A stretch of DNA of 37,497 nucleotides from NCBI RefSeq assembly GCF_004212635.1, contig NZ_PSRT01000082.1, forward strand, positions 1 through 37,497, given 5' to 3'. The position numbers were made by a program, and so were the translations under genes. Shown here piece by piece: positions 8,574-17,041 of this stretch. Positions within the stretch are counted from its first letter, which is position 1. Each line of letters starts with the position of its first letter. This DNA comes from Bradyrhizobium genosp. SA-3 (lineage in GTDB: Bacteria > Pseudomonadota > Alphaproteobacteria > Rhizobiales > Xanthobacteraceae). The notes under the pieces are model-generated. The model was not told where the DNA came from. It saw only the letters and a list, made by a program, of their open reading frames with translations, and did no database searches.

Positions 8574-10043
8574 TCACGCCAGCCGGGACGATTTGCTTCT
8601 CGCGCGCAGGACTGAGCGCGATTCCCGCGCCAGCCGTTCGGCTGAGGCCACGAGTTGCGGAACCGCGTGCCCCGAAAATCCCAGCACGAAACCGGGCAGG
8701 GGACGCGCGCGAGAATAGGTGTCGGCCAGGAGCCAGCCTTCCGCGCCGGCCGCCCGCTTGGCCTCGGCCGCCCGCGACGGATCGACCGAGGGATCGAACC
8801 GGGCGACAAGATGCAGTCCTTGCGACGGCACCGGCACGGAGAGCGCGCCGTCTGATTTGGCTTCCAGCGTCGCGGCCAGCGCATCACGCGCCTCGCGATA
8901 GAGCTTGCGCACCCGCTTCAGGTTCGCGGCGAAGGCGCCGGAATTGAGCATGTCGGCCACCGCGCCTTCCATCAGCGTGCCGGGAAAGCGATCGAGCGCA
9001 GCCCGTGCAGCCGTCACGTCCGCGATCAGGCGCTCGGGCAGGGCGCAATAGCCGATGCGCAGGCCCGGAAACAAGGTCTTGGCGAAGGTGCCGAGGTAGA
9101 TCACGCGCTGGAGGTGATCGATGCCGGCGAGCGACATCAGCGGCGCGCCGTCGTAGCGGAACTCGCTGTCGTAATCGTCCTCGAGCACGAAGGCGCCGGC
9201 CTGCTTCGCCCAGTCCAGCAATTCGAGCCGCCGCGGCATCGACATCTGGACACCCAGCGGAAACTGGTGCGACGGCGTGACATAGGCCGCGCGCGCAGAC
9301 GGTGCCGCCGCACGGCCCCTAGCCACGTGCAGACCGTGCGCGTCGACGGGAATGGGCACAGTGCGATATCCGCATTGTCCGATCGTCCGGCGCGCGATCG
9401 GATAGCCGGGGTCCTCGCACCAGACCTGGTCGCCCGCCTTCAGGATCGCGCTCAGCACGATGCGCAGCGCGTGCAGAGTGCCTGATGTGAGCATGATCTG
9501 ATCGGGGTCGCAGCGCAGGCCGCGCGCCGACAACAGGTGATCGGCGATTGCCGCGCGCAACTCGCGGCTGCCGCGGGGATCGCCATAATGCAGATGCTCG
9601 GATCCGAATGCGCGCATGCGACGCCCGACGAAGGCACGGAAGCGCTGCACGGCGCGCTCGTCGATATGGGTGCAGCCGAGCGCGAATGCGCCTTGCCGCG
9701 GCGCTTCGACAACAGCCTTGGGTTTCTTGGCCTCGGCCGCTCGCGCAGGGATGCGCGCTGCGACGAAGGTGCCGGAGCCGACGGTTGCCTCGGCAAGGCC
9801 GTCGGCGATCAGCCGTTCATAGGCCGTGACGACGGCGTTGCGGCGGAAGCCGGTCTGCTGCGCCAGCGCCCGTGAGGGCGGCAATGACTCGCCGGGCCTG
9901 ACGAGGCCGGAGACGATCATCTCGCACAGCGCCTGGTAGAGCCGGTGCGCCGCGGAGGCGCCGGCCGTGATGTGCGGACCGGTGAGGTCGAGCGGCAGCT
10001 CGGCCTTGGCCGGCGAGAGAGAATTGGTCGGAATTTTTCGCAT
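8574..10043 (-). CDS. MocR-type transcriptional regulator (GntR wHTH fused to aminotransferase fold)
   Basis: A 489-residue protein from ATG 10043. Residues about 30-97 are a GntR winged helix (HRLYQALCEMIVSG, LPPSRALAQQTG, RRNAVVTAYERLIADGL, GSGTFV). After a linker, residues about 130-480 form a fold-type-I PLP domain with HYGDPRGSRELR, LEDDYDSEFRYDG (Asp289/Asp290-Tyr291) and GTFAKTLFPGLRIGY carrying the probable Schiff-base Lys322. Such regulators respond to PLP or an aminated ligand and usually control a divergent gene. Here the divergent partner encodes a pyridoxamine-phosphate-oxidase-like protein only 72 bp away, which fits a PdxR-like role in vitamin B6 handling, though the regulon is inferred. 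Confidence 0.9.
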   Translation of the reverse strand: MRKIPTNSLSPAKAELPLDLTGPHITAGASAAHRLYQALCEMIVSGLVRPGESLPPSRALAQQTGFRRNAVVTAYERLIADGLAEATVGSGTFVAARIPARAAEAKKPKAVVEAPRQGAFALGCTHIDERAVQRFRAFVGRRMRAFGSEHLHYGDPRGSRELRAAIADHLLSARGLRCDPDQIMLTSGTLHALRIVLSAILKAGDQVWCEDPGYPIARRTIGQCGYRTVPIPVDAHGLHVARGRAAAPSARAAYVTPSHQFPLGVQMSMPRRLELLDWAKQAGAFVLEDDYDSEFRYDGAPLMSLAGIDHLQRVIYLGTFAKTLFPGLRIGYCALPERLIADVTAARAALDRFPGTLMEGAVADMLNSGAFAANLKRVRKLYREARDALAATLEAKSDGALSVPVPSQGLHLVARFDPSVDPSRAAEAKRAAGAEGWLLADTYSRARPLPGFVLGFSGHAVPQLVASAERLARESRSVLRARSKSSRLA

Positions 10044-10089
10044 GGAATTGGCACTATCGCAGACCAAATCGGCGGCTACAACTCTTCTG

Positions 10090-10102
10090 GATTGTTCCAA
10101 TC
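10090..10102. promoter_or_regulatory. Candidate operator in MocR / PNPOx-like divergent promoter
   Basis: GATTG-TTC-CAATC is a perfect 5-3-5 inverted repeat inside the 72-bp divergent region, 13 bp before the GTG start of the oxidase-like gene. A looser TTGG-N12-CCAA pair lies at 10048-10067. Together they could be the two half-regions recognised by the MocR protein; function inferred. Confidence 0.4.
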
Positions 10103-10115
10103 TCGAGGTGCGGCC

Positions 10116-10841
10116 GTGAGCCAGGTTGAGACTTCAAATTCCTATCCGACATCAGCGCGCAACCAGGTGAAGCGCCGTCACGATCGCGGCTTCTACGATC
10201 ACGCGACCGTTCACCGCATCCTGGATTCCTCGATGCTGTGCCACGTGTCCTATGTGATCGACGGTCAGCCTTATTGCACGCCGACCTTCTTCTGGCGCGA
10301 AGGCACGAAGCTGTACTGGCATGGGAGCAGCGCCAGCCGCATGCTGCGCAACCAGACCAGGGGCGAGCGCGTCTGTCTGACGGTCGCTCATCTCGACAGT
10401 CTCGTGCTAGCGCGCTGCGGTTTCAACCACTCCGCCGATTACCGCGCGGTGATGGCGTTCGGCACCGCCTATCTCGTCACCGACCCCGAGGAGAAGGAGC
10501 GCGCGGTGATCGCGATGGTCGACCGCTTCTTCCCGGGCCGCACCGCGAGCCTGCGTCAGAGCACCGCGCAGGAGACTAAGGCGACCTCCTTCATCGCGAT
10601 GGAGATCGAGGAGGCCTCGGCCAAGATCCGGGCCAAGGGCGTGGCCGATGACGATGAGGATTACGAACTGCCGATCTATGCCGAGCGCATCCCGGTCCGC
10701 ACGGTGCTCGGCGCGCCCGAGCCGTGTCCGCGCCTGCTCGACGGCGTCAGCCGGCCTGCGGATTTGAATGGCTACTCCGAAGGCCGGCTGCTCGAAGATG
10801 CATTGCGGGATGCTTATTTTGTAGAGTACCCGAACGGCTGA
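10116..10841 (+). CDS. Pyridoxamine 5'-phosphate oxidase family protein
   Basis: A 241-residue flavin-reductase-like split-barrel protein starting at GTG 10116 (GAGG ten bases upstream). Family features: RGFYDHATVHRILDSSMLCHVSYVIDGQPYCTPTFFWREG-type strands (here in short: SYVIDGQPYCTPTFFW), YWHGSSASRMLRN, VCLTVAHLDSLVLAR and ADYRAVMAFG. Members bind FMN or F420 and reduce or oxidise varied substrates; close relatives are annotated as pyridoxamine oxidase-like without proven activity. It is divergent from a MocR regulator, supporting a B6-related role. The M20 deacylase follows 54 bp downstream in the same direction. Confidence 0.85.
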   Translation: MSQVETSNSYPTSARNQVKRRHDRGFYDHATVHRILDSSMLCHVSYVIDGQPYCTPTFFWREGTKLYWHGSSASRMLRNQTRGERVCLTVAHLDSLVLARCGFNHSADYRAVMAFGTAYLVTDPEEKERAVIAMVDRFFPGRTASLRQSTAQETKATSFIAMEIEEASAKIRAKGVADDDEDYELPIYAERIPVRTVLGAPEPCPRLLDGVSRPADLNGYSEGRLLEDALRDAYFVEYPNG

Positions 10842-10895
10842 AATCGGCTAGCTTGCGCTCCATCGATGATCTGAATGCCCGATTGGAGTTGCCTG

Positions 10896-12173
10896 ATGAA
10901 TGCCGAAACGCAGCAGAGGATTCTTGACGCCGTCGAGGCCGGCTTCGAAGCCCAGCTTGCGACCACATGTGATTTCGTCGCGATCCCCTCGACCCGCGGA
11001 GCCGAGGGACCGTGCCAGGACATGATCGGCGAACTCCTGCGCGAACGCGGCTATGAGGTTGACGACTGGCACATCAATGTCGACGACCTCAAGGATCTGC
11101 GCGGTTTCGGCCCGATCGAGCATGATTTTTCGAAAGCGCGTTCGGTGGTGGGCACCTACCGTCCGCAAACCAACGTTGGAAAATCGCTGATCCTCCAGGG
11201 CCACTGCGATGTGGTGCCCGCAGGGCCGCTGGATTTGTGGGACACGCCGCCGTTTTCGCCCGTCATCAAGGACGGCAAGATGTTCGGCCGCGGCGCCTGC
11301 GACATGAAGTCGGGCACGATCGGTGCGCTCTATGCGCTGGATGCGATCAAGGCCGCCGGCTTGAAGCCGACGGCGCGGATCCACTTCCAGTCCGTGATCG
11401 AGGAGGAGAGCACCGGCGTCGGCGCGCTCTCGACGCTGCAGCGCGGCTACCGCGCCGATGCCTGCTTCATCCCGGAGCCGACCGGCGGCAAGATGGTGCG
11501 CTCGCAGGTCGGCGTGATCTGGTTTCGCCTGCGCGTGAAAGGCCACCCGACCCATGTCGCCTTCGCCGGTTCGGGGGCGAATGCGATCATGGCGGCCTAT
11601 CATTTGATCCAGGCCCTGCAAAGGCTAGAGGTCGAGTGGAACGAGCGCGCGAAAGCCGATCGCCATTTCAAGACGCTCAACCATCCCATCAATTTCAACC
11701 CCGGCATCATCAAGGGCGGCGACTGGGCCTCCAGCGTGCCGGCCTGGTGCGACGTCGACTGTCGGATTGCCGTATTGCCGGGCTGGTCGATCGCCGAGCA
11801 CCAGAAGGAGATTGTGGCATGCGTCGCGGCCGCTGCGCGCAACCACCGCTTCCTCGCCAACAACCCGCCGCAGGTCGAATGGTCGGGCTTCCTGTCGGAG
11901 GGGTATGAACTGACCGACGCCGCCGCGCCCGAGGCCGCCTTCGGCAAGGCCTTTAACAAGGTCTACGGTGGCGCGGTCGAGGACCTCGTGTTCACCGCGC
12001 TCACCGATACCCGCTTCTACGGCCTCAATCACGGCATCCCGAGCCTGTGCTTCGGCGCGAGCGGCGGCGAGATGCACGGCTTCAACGAGTTCGTCGACCT
12101 GGAGTCGCTGAAGAAGACGACCAAGGCGATGGCGCTGTTCATTGCCGAGTGGTGCGGAGTGGAGAAGGCGTAA
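10896..12173 (+). CDS. ArgE/DapE-type M20 metallo-deacylase
   Basis: A 425-residue M20 family amidohydrolase. Metal ligands and motifs visible: LQGHCDVVPAG (His103, Asp105), GACDMKSG (Asp136), VIEEEST (Glu169-171, general base and ligand region) and the C-terminal GGEMHGFNEFVD, which supplies the last His. The dimerisation or lid domain lies around residues 205-320. It probably cleaves an N-acyl amino acid or related amide in the cytoplasm; substrate not identifiable. ATG 10896 has GGAG about 7 bases upstream; a start 7 codons earlier lacks one. Likely in one transcript with the preceding oxidase-like gene. Confidence 0.88.
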   Translation: MNAETQQRILDAVEAGFEAQLATTCDFVAIPSTRGAEGPCQDMIGELLRERGYEVDDWHINVDDLKDLRGFGPIEHDFSKARSVVGTYRPQTNVGKSLILQGHCDVVPAGPLDLWDTPPFSPVIKDGKMFGRGACDMKSGTIGALYALDAIKAAGLKPTARIHFQSVIEEESTGVGALSTLQRGYRADACFIPEPTGGKMVRSQVGVIWFRLRVKGHPTHVAFAGSGANAIMAAYHLIQALQRLEVEWNERAKADRHFKTLNHPINFNPGIIKGGDWASSVPAWCDVDCRIAVLPGWSIAEHQKEIVACVAAAARNHRFLANNPPQVEWSGFLSEGYELTDAAAPEAAFGKAFNKVYGGAVEDLVFTALTDTRFYGLNHGIPSLCFGASGGEMHGFNEFVDLESLKKTTKAMALFIAEWCGVEKA

Positions 12174-12197
12174 ACAACCGCGCTTTGCGCTCTCCGC

Positions 12198-12283
12198 CGT
12201 CATTGCGAGGAGCGAAGCGACGAAGCAATCCAGCATCCCTCCGCGGAAAGACTCTGGATTGCTTCGCTGCGCTCGCAATGACG
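12198..12283. repeat. Dispersed inverted-repeat element (CGTCATTGCGAGGAGCG type)
   Basis: Left arm starts CGTCATTGCGAGGAGCGAAG at 12198 and runs to GCAATCCAG; right arm starts CTGGATTGCTTCGCTGCG at 12254 and ends GCAATGACG. The arms are near-perfect complements of about 30 bp. Recognised from memory as a frequent Bradyrhizobium-type intergenic element. It lies right after the M20 gene. Confidence 0.8.
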
Positions 12284-12293
12284 GGCGAGGGCC

Positions 12294-12388
12294 CGTAGGG
12301 TGGGCAAAGGCGCCCTTGCGCCGTGCCCACCATCCATCCTCAATCTCGTGTGAAGAGGTGGGCACGCTTCGCTTTGCCCATCCTACGG
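12294..12388. repeat. Second dispersed inverted repeat (CGTAGGGTGGGCAAAG type)
   Basis: Opposed arms CGTAGGGTGGGCAAAG (from 12294) and CTTTGCCCATCCTACG (about 12371-12387), with an inner pair GCCGTGCCCACC and GGTGGGCACG. A known-looking intergenic element of rhizobial genomes, placed tail-to-head after the previous element, together filling most of the 357-bp gap before the kynurenine operon. Confidence 0.75.
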
Positions 12389-12530
12389 CGCTCCGGTTGG
12401 GGCGGAATCTGTTGTCCGAAATACGCGCAGACACATCCTTTAAGCTTAAAATAAAGACTAGGACGGCGGCCTTGCCGGTGGCAGACTGGCGTCTGGTTCG
12501 CAGGGGCCTGAGTCCGCCGAGGGAATCACG

Positions 12531-13340
12531 ATGCGCGATTGGGATGACGCTTATGCCAATTCTGCCCATATCCCGGGCTCGGACAAGATGCCGGCGCTGT
12601 GGGCGGAGCGGGCGGCGGCTTACCGTGCGGGGTTGAAGGATTTTCGTCCCGACGTCGCCTACGGCGCCGGTGAGCGGCAGCGCCTCGACCTGATCCTGCC
12701 CGACGGCGACAGCAAGGGCCTCGTCGTGTTCGTCCATGGCGGCTACTGGATGCGCTTCGACAAATCGACCTGGACCGATCTGGCCGAGGGCGCAAGGCAT
12801 CATGGCTGGACCGTGGCGCTGCCGAGCTACACGCTGACACCAGCCGCGCGCATCTCCGACATCACCGCAGAGATTACCGCTGCGATCGCCAAGGCGGCCT
12901 CGCTGGTGGCGGGGCCGATCCGGCTCGCCGGCCATTCCGCCGGCGGCCATCTCGTCACGCGCATGCTGTGCGACGACAGCCGGCTCGAGCCCGCCGTCTA
13001 CGATCGCATCGCCGGTACCCTCTCGATCAGCGGCCTGCACGATCTGCGGCCGCTCTTGAAGACAAAGATGAATGAGACGCTGTGCATGACCATGGAGGAG
13101 GCGGCGCTCGAGAGCGCGGCGCTGCATCTGCCGCGGGGGCATTCGCCTGTGACGGCCTGGGTCGGCGGCAACGAGCGCCCTGAATTCATCCGCCAATCCG
13201 ATCTGATGGCCAATGTCTGGACCGGTTTCGACGTGCCGACGCACCTCGTCATCGATCCCGGCCTCAACCATTTTACCGTGATCGACGGGCTCAAGGATCC
13301 GTCGTCGCAGATCACCGCGCGCCTGATCGGCCTCGACTGA
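12531..13340 (+). CDS. Alpha/beta hydrolase, probable kynurenine formamidase
   Basis: A 269-residue alpha/beta hydrolase. HGGYW (69-73) is the oxyanion motif typical of kynurenine-formamidase-type esterases, GHSAGGH (134-140) gives nucleophile Ser136, and NHF near the C-terminus gives His247. It would hydrolyse N-formylkynurenine to kynurenine in the cytoplasm. Context is strong: it is the first gene of an operon with tryptophan 2,3-dioxygenase (34 bp gap) and kynureninase. It differs from the metal-dependent KynB type of many proteobacteria, so the symbol is left empty. ATG 12531 has GAGGGA seven bases upstream. Confidence 0.82.
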   Translation: MRDWDDAYANSAHIPGSDKMPALWAERAAAYRAGLKDFRPDVAYGAGERQRLDLILPDGDSKGLVVFVHGGYWMRFDKSTWTDLAEGARHHGWTVALPSYTLTPAARISDITAEITAAIAKAASLVAGPIRLAGHSAGGHLVTRMLCDDSRLEPAVYDRIAGTLSISGLHDLRPLLKTKMNETLCMTMEEAALESAALHLPRGHSPVTAWVGGNERPEFIRQSDLMANVWTGFDVPTHLVIDPGLNHFTVIDGLKDPSSQITARLIGLD

Positions 13341-13374
13341 CGAGGCGAGGGAAGATCAATCGAGAGGGCCTGTC

Positions 13375-14214
13375 ATGACGTCCAGCGATTACGATCCTGC
13401 AAGCGAAGGCGCCGAGACGGATTTCGCCCGGCGCATGTCCTATGGCAACTACCTGGCGCTGGATGCGATCCTTGGGGCGCAGCATCCGCTCTCGGAAGCG
13501 CATGACGAGATGCTGTTCATCATCCAGCATCAGACCACGGAGCTGTGGATGCGCCTTGCCATCCACGAGCTCAGCGCTGCGCGCGGCGCCATCGCCAGGG
13601 ACGAGGTGCAGCCGGCCATGAAGATGCTGGCGCGGGTGTCGCGCATCTTCGAGCAGCTCAACGGCGCCTGGGACGTGCTGCGGACGATGACGCCGAGCGA
13701 GTACACGCGCTTCCGCTCGCAACTCGGGCAGTCCTCGGGCTTCCAGTCACGTCAATACAGGCTGATCGAATTCCTGCTCGGCAACCGCAACCACGCCATG
13801 CTCAAGCCGCACGCGCACGATGCGGAGACGACGAAGCTGCTCGAAGCCGAGCTCGCGACGCCAAGCCTCTATGACGAGGTGCTGCGGCTTGCCGACCGCA
13901 ACGGGCTCAAGATGCCTGGGGCCGTGCTGGCCCGCGACGTCCGCGAAACCCACAGCTTCAACGAAGGCGTGCTCCAGGCCTGGCGTATCGTCTACGAGGC
14001 GCCGGAGACGCACTGGATGCTCTATGAGCTCGCCGAGAAACTGGTCGATTTCGAAGACTATTTCCGCCGCTGGCGCTTCAACCATGTGACGACGGTCGAG
14101 CGCGTCATCGGCTTCAAGCGCGGCACCGGTGGTACCGGCGGCGTCAGCTATCTCAAACGGATGCTGGAGATCGAGCTATTCCCCGAGCTCTGGCGCGTGC
14201 GTACGATTTTGTAG
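13375..14214 (+). CDS. kynA: Tryptophan 2,3-dioxygenase
   Basis: A 279-residue haem dioxygenase that opens the indole ring of L-tryptophan to N-formylkynurenine. All key residues are in place: FIIQHQTTELWMRL with distal His52, YTRFRSQLGQSSGFQS with substrate-binding Tyr110 and Arg114, and FNHVTTVERVIGFKRGTGGT with haem-ligand His237. Length is normal for the bacterial enzyme. It lies between the formamidase-type hydrolase and kynU; its TAG ends only 2 bp before the kynU ATG, implying translational coupling. Confidence 0.96.
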   Translation: MTSSDYDPASEGAETDFARRMSYGNYLALDAILGAQHPLSEAHDEMLFIIQHQTTELWMRLAIHELSAARGAIARDEVQPAMKMLARVSRIFEQLNGAWDVLRTMTPSEYTRFRSQLGQSSGFQSRQYRLIEFLLGNRNHAMLKPHAHDAETTKLLEAELATPSLYDEVLRLADRNGLKMPGAVLARDVRETHSFNEGVLQAWRIVYEAPETHWMLYELAEKLVDFEDYFRRWRFNHVTTVERVIGFKRGTGGTGGVSYLKRMLEIELFPELWRVRTIL

Positions 14215-14216
14215 AG

Positions 14217-15424
14217 ATGTCGATGACCAGGCTTCGCGTCTATGACGACACCAAAGCTTTGTTCCATCTGCCCGACGGTGTGATCTATCTCGACGGCAAT
14301 TCGCTCGGCGCGCTGCCGCTCGGCGTTGCTGAGCGCGTCAATCGCGTCATCACGGCCGAATGGGGCAATGAGCTGATCCGCGCCTGGAACACCGCGGGCT
14401 GGTATGCCCAACCGCGTCATGTCGGCGATCGCATTGCGCGATTGATCGGCGCGGAAGCCGGCTCGGTGATGGTCGGAGACACGCTGTCGCTCAAGGTCTA
14501 CCAGGCACTCGCGGCTGCGATCGATATGAACGCGTCGCGCAAGGTGATCCTGTCGGACACCGGCAATTTCCCGACCGACCTCTACATGGCCGAAGGCCTG
14601 ATCGAAACGCTTGGGCGCGGCCATCGATTGCGTCTGGTGGCGCCGGAGGAGATCGAGGCCGCGCTGTCGGAGGAGGTCGCCGTCCTCTACATTACCGAGG
14701 TCGACTACCGCACTGGACGCCGCCACGACATGGCGAAGCTGACCGCGAAAGCGTATGCGCTCGGCATCGTCACCGTCTGGGATCTCGCCCATTCCGCCGG
14801 TGCGCTGCCGGTCGATCTCTCCGGCTGCGGCGCCGATTTTGCCGCGGGCTGCACCTACAAATTTCTCAACGCCGGCCCCGGCGCGCCGGCCTTCCTCTAC
14901 GTTGCGCCGCGCCACGCTGACAATGCGCGCGCGCTCTGTCGGGGTGGATGGGCCATGCCAAGCCGTTTGCGTTCGAGCTTGCCTATGCAGCCGCCGGCGG
15001 CGTCGAGCGCATGCGTGTCGGAACGCCGCCGGTGCTGGCGATGGCGGCGCTGGAGGCCTCGCTCGACATCTGGGACAGGGTCGATATCGCCGAGGTGCGT
15101 GCGCGTTCGCTGGCGCTCGGCGATCTCCTGATCGCGGAAGTCGAGCGTCGCTGCCCATCTCTGAAGCTGGTGACCCCGCGCGCGCATGAGCGCCGCGGCT
15201 CGCAAATCTCCTTCGCCTTCGGCGGCGGCTACGCCGCCATGCAGGCGCTGATTGCCCGCGGCGTCATCGGTGATTTCCGTGCACCAGATATCATGCGGTT
15301 CGGGATCACGCCGCTTTATATCGGGGAGGATGAGATCGTCCGCGCCGCCGAGATCATCGAGGAGGTGATCGCTGGCGACGTGTGGCGCCGGCCGGAGTAC
15401 CAGGTCGTGAACGCGGTGACGTGA
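14217..15424 (+). pseudogene. kynU: Kynureninase, interrupted by a single frameshift
   Basis: Kynureninase cleaves kynurenine to anthranilate and alanine with PLP. Residues 1-~236 read normally from ATG 14217 (YLDGNSLGALP, ITEVDYRTGRRHDM, WDLAHSAGALPVDLSG and the PLP-Lys region GCTYKFLNAGPG). At the dinucleotide tract GCGCGCGCGC (14925-14934) the frame slips. The remainder (LSGWMGHAKPFAFE, then RMRVGTPPVLAM and the proper C-terminus) continues in the -1 frame to the TGA at 15424; the unshifted frame stops at 15131 after unrelated sequence. One missing base (or two extra) restores a full-length product of about 400 residues. Either a genuine recent mutation or a sequencing/assembly indel; all other conserved blocks look undecayed. 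Confidence 0.9.
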
Positions 15425-15432
15425 GGATGATC

Positions 15433-15570
15433 TCGTGCCCCGGACGCAGCGCAGCGCTTCTTAGCGGTGCGCTGCAGAGCCGGGGCCCATGCTGCACCGG
15501 AATCCATCGCGAGATGGGTCCCGGCTCTGCGCAGCAACGCTGAGGCGTTGCAGCGCGTCCGGGACACGAT
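15433..15570. repeat. Large intergenic inverted repeat (CGTGCCCCGGACGC type)
   Basis: TCGTGCCCCGGACGC at 15433 pairs with GCGTCCGGGACACGA ending at 15569, and an inner pair GCAGAGCCGGGGCCCAT / ATGGGTCCCGGCTCTGC pairs as well, making a nested hairpin over almost the entire gap between kynU and the convergent binding-protein gene. Recognised from memory as a dispersed Bradyrhizobium-type element; may terminate both transcripts. Confidence 0.78.
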
Positions 15571-15583
15571 AGCTGCAGTCAGG

Positions 15584-16372
15584 CTATTTTAGCTCGCCCC
15601 ACAGCGCCTGCACGATCGCATCGAGCCCATCTGTCAGCGCCGCCGGTCCTGGCTGCAAGATGATCGGCGACTTGATCTCGACAATACGATCATCGCGCAC
15701 CGCCGGAATCTCGCCCCAGCCGTCGCGCGCGCGGATACGGGCAGGGACGACCTTCTTGCCACACCATGACGCGAGGATCACATCGGGTGCTGCCTTGCGC
15801 ACTATCTCCGCCGAGACGATGCGGTCCTTTGCGGCCTGCCGCGACCGCAACTCCGGGAAAACATCCGTGCCGCCGGCGGCCTCGATCAGCTCGGACACCC
15901 AGCCGATGCCAGAGATCAGCGGATCGTCCCACTCCTCGAAATAGACTCTTGGCCGCGGCGAGGGGCGGGGCGTTGCCGCGATCGCGGCGAGGCGCCGCTC
16001 GAAACCTTGGGCGAGGTCTTCCGCGCGCCCGGCCGCATCGACCAGCGCACCGAGCGTGCGGATCATCGCCATGATCCCGGCGATGTCGCGCTGGTTGAAG
16101 ACATGGACGTCGACACCGGCGCGGACGAGATCTGCGGCGATGCCGGCCTGCAGATCGGAAAAGGCCAGCACCAGCTCCGGTTCCAGCGCCAGGATCTTCG
16201 GGATGTCGGCCGAGACGAACGCAGACACCCGTGGCTTCTCCCGTCGCACCTGGGACGGGCGCACGGCGTAGCCGGAGACGCCGACGATGCGGTCCTGCTC
16301 GCCGAGCAGATAGAGCGTTTCGACCGTCTCCTCGGTCAGGCAGACGATGCGGTGGGGCGGGAAGTGGCGCAT
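15584..16372 (-). CDS. BtuF-like (cobalamin/siderophore-type) substrate-binding protein without signal peptide
   Basis: A 262-residue protein of the class III periplasmic-binding fold: RIVCLTEETVETLYLLGEQDRIVGVSGYAVRP-type opening (RIVCLTEETVETLYLLGEQD), ILALEPELVLAFSDLQ, a long connecting helix, PRVYFEEWDDPLISGIGWV with WVSELIEAAGG, and a C-terminal ILQPGPAALTDGLDAI. This is the arrangement of BtuF/TroA-type cobalamin-binding proteins. The N-terminus MRHFPPHRIVCL has no export signal, and no transporter subunits are adjacent, so it may act in the cytoplasm. Divergent from a thioesterase gene. Confidence 0.78.
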   Translation of the reverse strand: MRHFPPHRIVCLTEETVETLYLLGEQDRIVGVSGYAVRPSQVRREKPRVSAFVSADIPKILALEPELVLAFSDLQAGIAADLVRAGVDVHVFNQRDIAGIMAMIRTLGALVDAAGRAEDLAQGFERRLAAIAATPRPSPRPRVYFEEWDDPLISGIGWVSELIEAAGGTDVFPELRSRQAAKDRIVSAEIVRKAAPDVILASWCGKKVVPARIRARDGWGEIPAVRDDRIVEIKSPIILQPGPAALTDGLDAIVQALWGELK

Positions 16373-16490
16373 GCGAGGAGCCTATGCACAATGTCTGCGC
16401 CGATGTCAGCCCGCCCATTACCTCGGACGTCATTGCTTTGCCGCGCGAAGCAATTCACGCTGAGACAACAACGAATTGGGAGCAGATCCG

Positions 16491-16892
16491 ATGACGCCGC
16501 TCGAGAAACTTAAAGTGATGAAGATGCCGTTCGCCGAGCTCAAAGGCGTCGAGTTCGTCGAGGCCGAGAAAGATCGCGTGGTGGCGCGGATGACGGTCCG
16601 GCCCGACCTCTGCACGCTTCATCACACCATCCATGGCGGCGCGCTGATGGCGCTGGCCGATTCCGTCGGCGCGGCGGCGACCGTGATCAACCTGCCCGAG
16701 GACGCAAAGGGTACGACCACGCTGGAGAGCAAGACCAACTTCATCGGCGGGGCCAAGGAAGGAACCACCGTCATCGCGACCGCCACGCCGGTCCACAGAG
16801 GCCGGCGGACCCAGGTCTGGACCACCCGGCTGGAGACTGAGGACGGCAAGCTGGTGGCCATCGTGACCCAGACGCAGCTCGTCCTCGTATGA
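16491..16892 (+). CDS. PaaI-type hotdog thioesterase
   Basis: A 133-residue hotdog-fold protein. It shows the family core HTIHGGALMALADSVGAAA and the later strands TLESKTNFIGGAKEGTTVIA and QVWTTRLETEDGKLVA. Members hydrolyse acyl- or aryl-CoA esters in the cytoplasm. ATG 16491 has GGGAG 8 bases upstream; the TTG at 16476 would leave no room for that site. Stand-alone gene; substrate unknown. Confidence 0.87.
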   Translation: MTPLEKLKVMKMPFAELKGVEFVEAEKDRVVARMTVRPDLCTLHHTIHGGALMALADSVGAAATVINLPEDAKGTTTLESKTNFIGGAKEGTTVIATATPVHRGRRTQVWTTRLETEDGKLVAIVTQTQLVLV

Positions 16893-16959
16893 CCAGGACC
16901 CTTGATTTTGTTAACGAAATAGTCGCGTCCGGTGCCACTTACTTGAGCAGGCCCCCGTC

Positions 16960-16988
16960 TTGAAAAGCTTGTTGCGATGCACAATATA
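16960..16988 (+). promoter_or_regulatory. Candidate sigma-70-type promoter of the GNAT gene
   Basis: TTGAAA (16960-16965), a 17-bp spacer, then AATATA (16983-16988) about 54 bp upstream of the GTG start. The -35 is good; the -10 is weak. Confidence 0.4.
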
Positions 16989-17041
16989 GGCGGCCTAGGG
17001 ATTCGAACGCCTCCTCGAGGGACACCAAGAGGAGTTTTGAC

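Noticed and set aside
11625..13271. Long minus-strand frame across the M20 gene and the formamidase
   Set aside because: Antisense to two well-supported genes and passes through two palindromic repeats; no domain recognisable.
14917..14945. Programmed frameshift as explanation for kynU
   Set aside because: No slippery heptamer, no downstream structure obvious, and kynureninase is not known to need recoding; a simple indel in a GC tract is more likely.
15584..16372. Complete cobalamin uptake operon around the BtuF-like gene
   Set aside because: No permease, ATPase or TonB receptor gene is adjacent, and the binding protein lacks a signal peptide.
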